DNA of 64,000 nucleotides from assembly GCF_002995495.1 (NCBI RefSeq), contig NZ_PVZV01000004.1, positions 372,001 to 436,000 of the forward strand. The letters are read 5' to 3'. The number at the start of each line of letters is the position of its first letter. Position 1 is the stretch's first letter. This stretch comes from Actinocorallia populi (GTDB taxonomy: Bacteria > Actinomycetota > Actinomycetes > Streptosporangiales > Streptosporangiaceae). Shown here in pieces: positions 43,972 to 50,512 of the stretch. The notes under the pieces were generated by a model that was not told the origin of the DNA, did no database searches, and was given only the letters and a program-made list of their open reading frames with translations. Position numbers and translations under genes: made by a program.

Positions 43972-45162
43972 TCAGGCGGCGGAGGCCGTCCAGTCGATGC
44001 GGTGCCCGTAGACCTCCCGGACCTGCCGTCCGGAAGCGGCGGACCTGAGGACCACCGGCAGGAACGCCTCGAGGAGGACCCGCCCGACGGGGCCCGGAGC
44101 CTTGCTGGAGTTGACGCGCGCCGCGGCCTTGACGATGCGCTCGACGCGGGGCCGGCGGAGCCGCTCGAAGCGGGCGAGAGGGTCGTTCGGGACGTCACGC
44201 AGGCAGCGGGCCAGCTCCACGGCGTCCTCGACGGCCAGCGACGCGCCCTGCCCCGAACTGGGGGAGGGCGCGTGCGCGGCGTCCCCGACGACGACCATGC
44301 GGCCCCGCTGCCAGTGCGGCAGGTGGGGGAGCAGGTGCAGGGGACTCGCCGTCATCACGTCCGAGGGGTCGGTGGCCTCCAGGATCCGCACGGCGGGACC
44401 CGCGTCGCGTGCGAAGAGCCCCTTCAGCCGCTCCAGCCAGGCGTCCGCGGAGATCCCTTCCAGCTCGCTCCGGGCAGGCTCGTGCTTGCACGGCACGTTG
44501 GCGAACCACCAGACCTCCCCGTCGGGGGAGAGCACGTAGCCGAAGAACGCCTTGCGGCCGAAGACCATGACGTAGGAGCCGGGCTCGGCGTCCGCCTTCA
44601 CCCCGCGGGCGTGGCCGCCGAGGTTGAGCAACCCCCCGTACGAGGGGGAGGGCGCCTTCGGGTCGATGATCCGCCGGACGGTCGAGTGCACCCCGTCGGC
44701 GCCGACGAGCAGGTCGGCGGACGCCTCGGTGCCGTCCGCGAACACCGCCGTGACGCCGTCACCGGTGTCGCGGGCCTCGACCAGGCGCTTGCCGTGTTCG
44801 AACCGCACGCCCTGGCCGAGCGCCTCGTCGCGGACCGCCCGGTACAGGTCGGAGCGCCGCAGGGTGCGGCTGACGGGGTCGGCCGCGCTGATCCGGCTGA
44901 CGCCCAGCTCCTTGCCGCCGCCGCCGCGCAGCAGGATTCCCGGCGTGGGGAAGCCGGCCTCCAGCGCACGGGCGTCCGCGCCGAGGATCTCCAGGGCGGC
45001 CAGCCCGTTGGATCCGAGGGTGAGGAAGACGCCGGCGCCGTCGGCGGTGCCGGGGCGCGCCTCGTGGACGGACGCCTCGACGCCGGCCTTCCGCAAGGCC
45101 ATCGCCGCCGCGGGTCCGGCGATGCCGCCGCCGATGACCAGGGCCGTTCGCGCTCGGTTCAT
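43972..45162 (-). CDS. FAD-dependent monooxygenase (group A)
   Basis: A 396-residue flavoprotein hydroxylase. The FAD dinucleotide fold is VIGGGIAGPAAAMALRKAG (about 9-27); the DG motif is LLVGADGVHSTVRR (about 150-163) and the GD motif GDAAHAPSPSSGQGASLA (about 285-302), all well kept. Such enzymes hydroxylate aromatic or polyketide substrates, and some inactivate antibiotics; specificity is not evident. ATG 45162 overlaps the stop of the PadR gene, so the regulator and enzyme form one coupled operon. Confidence 0.92.
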   Translation of the reverse strand: MNRARTALVIGGGIAGPAAAMALRKAGVEASVHEARPGTADGAGVFLTLGSNGLAALEILGADARALEAGFPTPGILLRGGGGKELGVSRISAADPVSRTLRRSDLYRAVRDEALGQGVRFEHGKRLVEARDTGDGVTAVFADGTEASADLLVGADGVHSTVRRIIDPKAPSPSYGGLLNLGGHARGVKADAEPGSYVMVFGRKAFFGYVLSPDGEVWWFANVPCKHEPARSELEGISADAWLERLKGLFARDAGPAVRILEATDPSDVMTASPLHLLPHLPHWQRGRMVVVGDAAHAPSPSSGQGASLAVEDAVELARCLRDVPNDPLARFERLRRPRVERIVKAAARVNSSKAPGPVGRVLLEAFLPVVLRSAASGRQVREVYGHRIDWTASAA

Positions 45163-45776
45163 GGATCCTGCCTTTCGTGGAACCGGGCCCATTCCGCGGC
45201 CCAGCCGTCCTCCGGGTCGGTGATCTGCGCGATGAGCCGTTCGGTGAAGGCGCGGTCGGCCGCCAGCAGCGCCAGCCGGTACTCCTCCTCGACGGAGAAC
45301 AGCGGGTGCACCCCCAGGGCGGAGGCCCCGTCGACCAGGTCGCGCGTCTGCGCGATCCGCCCGTCGAGCCGCTCCAGCCTGCGCCGCAGCAGCCCGACCG
45401 CCTCGTCGGGGTGCAGCGCGCCGATCAGCGAGAGCGCCGCCACGAACTGCGGGTACTCGTGCTGGGGCTCCTCGACGAGCCCGCACAGCCAGTCGCGTTG
45501 CTCCCTCCTGCCCTCCTCGGTGAGCGCGTAGACGGTCCGCTCGGGGCGCTGCCCCTCCCGGGTCGTCTCCTGCGCGGCGATGAAACCGGCCCTGGCCAGC
45601 TGCTGGACCACCATGTACAGCGATCCGTGGTTGAACCTGATGCTGCGCCCGTCGTCGTTGTCCCGCAGCATCCGGCTCAGCTCGTACGGATGCCGGGGGC
45701 CCTGGACGAGGTACGACAGCACCGCCAACGCCAGCAGGTTCGAGACCTTGCGCTTCTTCGCCCTGTTCTCCTTCAC
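45159..45776 (-). CDS. PadR-family transcriptional regulator
   Basis: A 205-residue PadR protein: winged helix (ALAVLSYLVQGPRHPYELSRML, HGSLYMVVQQLARAGFIAAQET, about 10-85) and a helical Vir_act_alpha_C-like C terminus. GTG 45776 is preferred because a plausible promoter (TTGACT, 18-bp spacer, GATAGT) puts the transcript start just before it; a TTG at 45821 would lie inside the operator. It heads an operon with the FAD monooxygenase, probably inducible by the enzyme's substrate. Confidence 0.85.
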   Translation of the reverse strand: MKENRAKKRKVSNLLALAVLSYLVQGPRHPYELSRMLRDNDDGRSIRFNHGSLYMVVQQLARAGFIAAQETTREGQRPERTVYALTEEGRREQRDWLCGLVEEPQHEYPQFVAALSLIGALHPDEAVGLLRRRLERLDGRIAQTRDLVDGASALGVHPLFSVEEEYRLALLAADRAFTERLIAQITDPEDGWAAEWARFHERQDP

Positions 45777-45814
45777 GGCGTCATCGTATTCACTATCGAC
45801 TATCCGAGGTTGAT

Positions 45815-45830
45815 TAGTCAATGCTGACTA
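45815..45830. promoter_or_regulatory. perfect palindrome upstream of PadR
   Basis: TAGTCAATGCTGACTA has six-base perfect arms and overlaps the proposed -35 of the padR promoter (TTGACT, minus strand 45821-45816). A further GACTA half-site lies at about 45798. Autoregulation by PadR is inferred. Confidence 0.55.
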
Positions 45831-46718
45831 TTTCGGCCGCGCCCCCTCCGCCAGGACGGCGAACAGGGCGTCCCGGTCCAGGCCGGTGGTGATGAACGTG
45901 CGGGTGCCCGAGCCCGGACGGGCGGCCCAGCCGCCGGGCTCGCGGGTGATCTCCGCCTCGGCCCACACGGCGATGGACGGGTCGATGGCGGCGCAGGCCG
46001 CGGTCGGGTCGTGCAGCAGTTTGCCGCCGGGGCGGCGGCGCAGGTACAGGTCCATGCCCTGCCAGATGAGGGCGAGTCCCGCGGTGGCGTCCCGGTGGGG
46101 CTCCAGGCGCTCGTGGAAGGCGCGGTCGTAGCGCACGCCGTGCGTGACGTTCTTGGAGACGAGCTCGCGCCGGGTGATCGGTGCGCCGGGCGCCAGCGCC
46201 GCCAGGGCGGCCGTCGGTTCGCCGTTGAAGTTGAAGGTGGGGCAGGCGGTCAGCCCGTCGAACTTGGCGAGCCTGCGCTCCGGCGGGACCACCGGGTCTC
46301 CGGCGAAACCGCCCTGAGCCACCCACCGGGCCAGCCGCACCGGACGCCCGCACTCCAGCAGGAGGCGCAGGTTGCGCAGCGGGCCGCCGGTCAGCAGCGT
46401 CGTTCCGGGATGCGCGGCCAGCACCGGGAGCAGGACCTCCGGGACGTCCCCGTCGGGACGGTCCGCCGGCCAGCCGCCGAGCCAGCGCCGGTGGAAGCCC
46501 GAGACGTGCTCCCTGTTCGTGCCGGGGTCCCTCGCCCCCACGGGGACGTCATCGCGGCCCAGCAGGCGCAGCACGTGTCGGACCAGGCCGACCTGCCCGG
46601 GGGAGCCGGGCGTCACCGTCACGGCGCGCAGCCGCACCCGCGGATGGCACGCCGTCAGGCACAGGGTCAGGACGTCGTCGGGATCCTGGGTCTCCAGGTC
46701 GAAGCAGAGGTCGAGCAT
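45828..46718 (-). CDS. nucleoside hydrolase-like protein
   Basis: A 296-residue protein of the inosine-uridine nucleoside hydrolase fold. The N-terminal Ca2+ and ribose-binding motif, normally DTDPGxDD, reads DLETQDPDD (about 7-15), a variant found in a side branch of the family. The middle has ARWVAQGGFAG and FNFNGEPTAA, and the C-terminal ligand Asp is kept in HDPTAACAAIDPS. Function as an N-ribohydrolase is likely but the altered motif leaves the substrate open. Its final bases abut the PadR operator. Confidence 0.82.
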   Translation of the reverse strand: MLDLCFDLETQDPDDVLTLCLTACHPRVRLRAVTVTPGSPGQVGLVRHVLRLLGRDDVPVGARDPGTNREHVSGFHRRWLGGWPADRPDGDVPEVLLPVLAAHPGTTLLTGGPLRNLRLLLECGRPVRLARWVAQGGFAGDPVVPPERRLAKFDGLTACPTFNFNGEPTAALAALAPGAPITRRELVSKNVTHGVRYDRAFHERLEPHRDATAGLALIWQGMDLYLRRRPGGKLLHDPTAACAAIDPSIAVWAEAEITREPGGWAARPGSGTRTFITTGLDRDALFAVLAEGARPK

Positions 46719-46819
46719 CGCGGTCCCCTCGTCGGCGGCGGGGGACGGGCGGAACGACGGTAGAGGCCTTCCTCCCCCGCGCGCAACGCCTTTCGGCGCG
46801 GCGCGCGGGGGAGGCGGGG

Positions 46820-47182
46820 TCAGCTTTCCGGACGCGCGTCGGGGTGCGCCGCGACGAACCGGTCGTACACCTCGTCGGCGATCTTGCCGCGGCCGACCTC
46901 GATGCCCTGCTCGGTCGCCCAGGTGCGCACGTCGGTGTTGGTGTAGCCCTGGAGCCGCGGTGCGGGGTCGGCGGCGCTCTTGCGCGCGCGTCCGGCCTGC
47001 TTGACCACTGCGGCCCTCTCGACGAACGGGGCGAGTTCGGCCAGCAGCTCACCGAGCTTCTTGAAGTTGGCGTCCCCCAGGTCGATGGCGTACTTGCCGC
47101 CGCCGACCTCGAACTCCCGGCGCGTCACGTCGTCGCCGTCGTACCCGTCGATGTCGTCCACAACGATGGTCTTGGTTGCCAC
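46820..47182 (-). CDS. lsr2: Lsr2-family nucleoid-associated protein
   Basis: A 120-residue Lsr2 homologue, the actinobacterial H-NS-like silencer of AT-rich DNA. The N-terminal oligomerisation domain is TKTIVVDDIDGYDGDDV followed by REFEVGGGKYAIDLGDANFKKL; the linker is basic (RARKSAADP); the C-terminal DNA-binding domain is YTNTDVRTWATEQGIEVGRG followed by KIADEVYDRFVAAHP. Where Lsr2 has the AT-hook-like RGR, this protein has GRGK, so one Arg is replaced by Lys. GTG 47182 has GAGGAG upstream. It looks like a diverged paralogue, not the main Lsr2. Confidence 0.9.
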   Translation of the reverse strand: MATKTIVVDDIDGYDGDDVTRREFEVGGGKYAIDLGDANFKKLGELLAELAPFVERAAVVKQAGRARKSAADPAPRLQGYTNTDVRTWATEQGIEVGRGKIADEVYDRFVAAHPDARPES

Positions 47183-47288
47183 TGAGTGTCTGCTCCTCAT
47201 CTCTTGCCGGAGCAGGAGCATAAGGGTTCGGCGCGACTCATGCGGCGCATCCGCCTCCCGCCGGTCCTCGGCCCTCCCTCGTCCGTTG

Positions 47289-47357
47289 ATACCCCTGGGG
47301 GTATTTTGAGGTCGGCGCGACCGTCGGCTACGGTGAGGAATATACCCCCTGGGGTAT
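47289..47357 (+). promoter_or_regulatory. promoter flanked by two CsoR/CstR-type operators
   Basis: ATACCCCTGGGGGTAT (47289-47304) and ATACCCCCTGGGGTAT (47342-47357) are perfect palindromes of the ATACCCC-GGGGTAT class bound by CsoR-family repressors. Between them TTGAGG (47306-47311), a 17-bp spacer and TACGGT (47329-47334) form a promoter whose start point would fall at the second operator. The persulfide-handling genes downstream favour a CstR-like sulfur sensor over a copper sensor. No repressor gene is in the window. Confidence 0.82.
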
Positions 47358-47395
47358 CCAAGGAACCTGTACCCGGCCGGCGAGGAGGCCTCTCT

Positions 47396-47965
47396 GTGAC
47401 GAACATGACCAATGAACTGCAGGTCAAGGAACTCCGGGAACGGCTGGCGGGGCCCAACCCGCCACGCCTCCTGGACGTCCGGACGCCGGGGGAGTTCGCC
47501 ACCGCGCACATCCCCGGTTCCCGCAATGTCCCCCTGGACACGCTGCGTGAGCACTGCGAGGAGCTCCGCCGCGGCCCTGGGGAGACGGTGTTCGTCTGCC
47601 GCTCCGGCGCCCGCGCCGCGCAGGCGGCGAAGATCCTCGCCGCGGCGGGACCGGCCCGTGGCGCCGTCCTGGCAGGCGGGATCCTCGCGTGGGAGGTCGC
47701 GGGCGCGCCGGTCGACCGGGGCGAGCGGCAGCGCTGGGATCTGGAGCGCCAGGTCCGGCTCGCCGCCGGGTCGATCGTGCTGGCCGGGGTGCTGGGCAGC
47801 GCGGCGATTCCCGGTCTGAAGTGGGTGTCGGCCTTCGTCGGGGCCGGGCTGGTGTTCGCCGCCCTCACGAACACCTGCGCGATGGGCATGCTGCTGGCGA
47901 AGCTGCCCTACAACCGCGTCCCGGACCGGACCTCCTGTCCGGCCGAGCGGAAGCCCGCGTCATGA
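47396..47965 (+). CDS. rhodanese with C-terminal DUF2892-type membrane pair
   Basis: A 189-residue protein. A rhodanese domain (about 8-105) has LLDVRTPGEFATAHIPGS and the active-site loop VFVCRSGARA with its catalytic Cys. Two hydrophobic helices follow (about 125-145 and 148-165), the DUF2892 arrangement common in membrane rhodaneses, ending with a Cys in NRVPDRTSC. It would move sulfane sulfur at the membrane. GTG 47396 has GAGGAGG seven bases upstream. The stop overlaps the next start by ATGA, and it is the first gene under the CsoR/CstR-type operators. Confidence 0.9.
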   Translation: MTNMTNELQVKELRERLAGPNPPRLLDVRTPGEFATAHIPGSRNVPLDTLREHCEELRRGPGETVFVCRSGARAAQAAKILAAAGPARGAVLAGGILAWEVAGAPVDRGERQRWDLERQVRLAAGSIVLAGVLGSAAIPGLKWVSAFVGAGLVFAALTNTCAMGMLLAKLPYNRVPDRTSCPAERKPAS

Positions 47966-50238
47966 CCCTGGGGATCACGCTCGCCGCGGCGGTGCTCATC
48001 GGCGTCGTGCTGGGACTGCTGGGCGGAGGAGGCTCGATCCTCACCACCCCGGTGCTGGTCTACCTGGCCGGCGTCGACGCCAGGACCGCGATCGCGATGT
48101 CGCTGTTCGTCGTGGGGGCGACGAGCGTGGCGGGGGTGATCCCGCACGCCCGTGCCGGCCGGGTGCGCTGGCGGACCGGAGCCGTCTTCGGCGCGGCGGG
48201 CATGGTCGGCGCCTACGCGGGAGGCAGGCTCGCGGCGTTCGTCCCGGCGGACGTCCTGCTGATCGCCTTCGGGATCATGATGGCCGTCACCGCGGCCGCC
48301 ATGCTGCGCGGGGGCGGGAACCCGGAGCCGGGCGGCCGCCGCGCGGACCGGCCCCTCCCCAGGATCCTGCTGGAGGGCGGGGCGGTCGGCCTGGTCACCG
48401 GCCTGGTCGGCGCGGGCGGCGGCTTCCTGGTGGTACCGGCCCTGGCCCTGCTGGGCGGGCTGCCGATGCCGGTCGCCGTCGGCACGTCCCTGCTGGTCAT
48501 CGCGATGAAGTCCTTCGCGGGGCTTGCCGGCTACCTGCAGACCGTCTCCATCGACTGGCCGCTGACCCTGGCCGTCTCCGCCGTCGCGATCACCGGCAGC
48601 CTCCTGGGCTCCCGGCTCTCCGGGATGGTCGACCCCGACCGCCTCCGCCAGGCCTTCGGCTGGTTCGTGATCGTCATGTCCGGCTACGTCCTCGGCCGGG
48701 AAGTCCCTCCGGGAGTGCAGCCCCTCTTCCTGGGAGCCGTCGCCCTGGCCGCCGCCACCGCGGCCGTCGCCCTGATCGTCCGGCGGACCCGGACCGCCGT
48801 CCAGAACACCCTCGTAAAGGATCCCGGGACAAGGGAGCCGAAGGAGACACGGATGTACTTCGCACAGCACTACCTGGACTGCCTGTCCCAGGCGTCCTAC
48901 CTGATCGGAGACCGCGAGACCGGGCGGGCCGTCGTCGTCGACCCCCGCCGCGACGTCTCCGACTACCTCGACGACGCCGAGGCCAACGGCCTGCACATCG
49001 AGGGCGTCATCAACACCCACTTCCACGCCGACTTCCTCTCCGGCCACCTGGAGCTGGCGGCCCGCACCGGCGCCTGGATCGGCTACGGCTCCCGCGCCGA
49101 GGCGGAGTTCCCGATCCGCAAGCTGCACGACCACGAGCGCATCAGCCTCGGCGACGTCACCCTGGAGATCCTGGAGACCCCGGGCCACACCCCCGAGTCG
49201 GTCAGCGTCCTGGTCTTCGAACACCGCGACGACACCGTCCCCTACGGCGTCCTGACCGGTGACGCCCTGTTCATCGGCGACGTCGGCCGCCCCGACCTGC
49301 TGGCCTCCGTCGGCGTCACCGCCGAGGAGCTGGGCCGGATGCTCTACGACAGCGTCCAGCGCAGGCTGATGGCGCTGCCGGACCAGACCCGGCTCTTCCC
49401 GGCGCACGGCGCGGGCTCGGCCTGCGGCAAGAACCTGTCGACCGAACTGCAGTCCACCATCGGCGCGCAGCGGCTGAGCAACTACGCCTGCGCCCCGATG
49501 GACGAGCAGGAGTTCATCGACATCGTCACCGAAGGCCAGCCCGCGGCCCCCGGCTACTTCGCCCACGACGCGATCCTCAACCGCAAGGAGCGGGAGCTGC
49601 TGAGAGTCGAGGAGCACCTGAAGGAGCTGTCCCTGGCCGACGCGCTGGCCCGCCGGGACGCCGGAGCGGTGCTCGTCGACGCCCGCGACCCCCAGGAGTT
49701 CGCCGCCGGGCACCTGGTCGGCTCGATCAACGTCCCCGCCGACGGCCGGTTCGCCGAGCAGGCCGGCATGGTCGTCGAACCGGGCCGGGAGATCGTGGTG
49801 ATCGCCCCGGAAGGCCGTGAGGAGGAGGTCGTCGTCAGACTGGCCCGGATCGGCCTGGACGACACCGCCGGCTACCTGGCCGACCCCGAGGCCGCCCTGG
49901 TCTCGGCGCCCGAACAGGCCGCCAAGGCCGAGCGGGTCACCTTCGCCGAACTGCGCGAGGCACTGGCGAGCCCCGAGCCGCCGCTGCTGATCGACGTCCG
50001 CAACACCGGCGAACTGGCGGACGGAAGGATCGAGGGCTCGCTCCACATCCCGCTGGCGGAACTGCCGAAGCGGCTGGAAGAGATCCCCGCCGACCGCAGG
50101 GTCGTCGTCCACTGCGCCGGAGGCGCCCGCTCCTCGGTCGCCGCGAGCCTGCTGCGCAGGGCCGCCCGCACCGAGGTCGCCGACCTGCTCGGCGGCTACA
50201 CCGCCTGGGCCGCCGCCCGCACCCCGGCGGACGCCTGA
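47962..50238 (+). CDS. TauE/SafE exporter fused to persulfide dioxygenase-rhodanese (CstB-like)
   Basis: A single open frame of 758 codons with no stop between two proteins usually encoded separately. Residues 1-287 are a TauE/SafE (DUF81) permease with eight hydrophobic segments and two GLLGGGGS/GLVGAGGGF repeats. From Met298 comes an ETHE1-type persulfide dioxygenase: HFHAD (His353, His355, Asp357), TPGH, TGDALFIGDVGRPD and FPAHG. Two rhodanese domains follow; the first lacks the catalytic Cys (VVIAPEGREE), the second has it (VVHCAGGARSS), as in Staphylococcus CstB. AAGGAG six bases before the Met298 codon would also allow separate internal initiation at 48853. Expected role: oxidise persulfide and export sulfite. 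ATGA couples it to the upstream rhodanese. Confidence 0.92.
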   Translation: MTLGITLAAAVLIGVVLGLLGGGGSILTTPVLVYLAGVDARTAIAMSLFVVGATSVAGVIPHARAGRVRWRTGAVFGAAGMVGAYAGGRLAAFVPADVLLIAFGIMMAVTAAAMLRGGGNPEPGGRRADRPLPRILLEGGAVGLVTGLVGAGGGFLVVPALALLGGLPMPVAVGTSLLVIAMKSFAGLAGYLQTVSIDWPLTLAVSAVAITGSLLGSRLSGMVDPDRLRQAFGWFVIVMSGYVLGREVPPGVQPLFLGAVALAAATAAVALIVRRTRTAVQNTLVKDPGTREPKETRMYFAQHYLDCLSQASYLIGDRETGRAVVVDPRRDVSDYLDDAEANGLHIEGVINTHFHADFLSGHLELAARTGAWIGYGSRAEAEFPIRKLHDHERISLGDVTLEILETPGHTPESVSVLVFEHRDDTVPYGVLTGDALFIGDVGRPDLLASVGVTAEELGRMLYDSVQRRLMALPDQTRLFPAHGAGSACGKNLSTELQSTIGAQRLSNYACAPMDEQEFIDIVTEGQPAAPGYFAHDAILNRKERELLRVEEHLKELSLADALARRDAGAVLVDARDPQEFAAGHLVGSINVPADGRFAEQAGMVVEPGREIVVIAPEGREEEVVVRLARIGLDDTAGYLADPEAALVSAPEQAAKAERVTFAELREALASPEPPLLIDVRNTGELADGRIEGSLHIPLAELPKRLEEIPADRRVVVHCAGGARSSVAASLLRRAARTEVADLLGGYTAWAAARTPADA

Positions 50239-50512
50239 CCCACCCCGCCCCGCCCCGCCCGGAGCTTCCGGGCGGGGTGCTTTCGTCTTCTTCGGCGGCT
50301 ACGGCGCTTGGGTGGCTGCCCGGACCCTGGCGGAGGCCTGTCCCGCTCCGCTGCGTCCCGCTCGGAGGCCCCGGGCGGGACGCTCTTGTCTCCTTCGAGG
50401 GCTCTGCGGCGCCTGGGCGGCCGCCCGCACTCCGATCGAAGCTTGACCGGTCTCGCCGCGCCCCGCCCGCGGACCCCGGGCGGGGCGCTTTCGTCTCCTT
50501 CGAGGTCAGGTC
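50191..50512 (+). repeat. tandem triplication of gene 3' end plus terminator
   Basis: The last 16 codons of the fusion gene together with its terminator (from GGCGGCTAC at 50191) recur, diverged, from 50294 (103 bp later) and again from about 50405. Each copy contains the GGCGGCTACNNCGCNTGGG segment or its shortened form, a Pro/Ala-coding stretch, a CCCCGCCC...GGGCGGGG-type hairpin and CTTTCGTCT/CTCTTGTCT followed by CCTTCGAGG. The stop codon is lost in the copies, and they are non-coding. The result is a triple terminator before the convergent AfsR-like gene, which ends at 50506. Confidence 0.75.
50253..50277 (+). terminator. terminator of the cst-like operon
   Basis: CCCCGCCCGGA (50253-50263) and TCCGGGCGGGG (50267-50277) make an 11-bp stem with a three-base loop, followed by TGCTTTCGTCTTCTTC. 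It lies 14 bases past the stop. Confidence 0.85.

Noticed and set aside
45828-46718. Nucleoside hydrolase motif DLETQDPDD as a disabled active site
   Set aside because: A DxE-type variant occurs in a branch of the family and the C-terminal ligand Asp is kept, so inactivity cannot be claimed.
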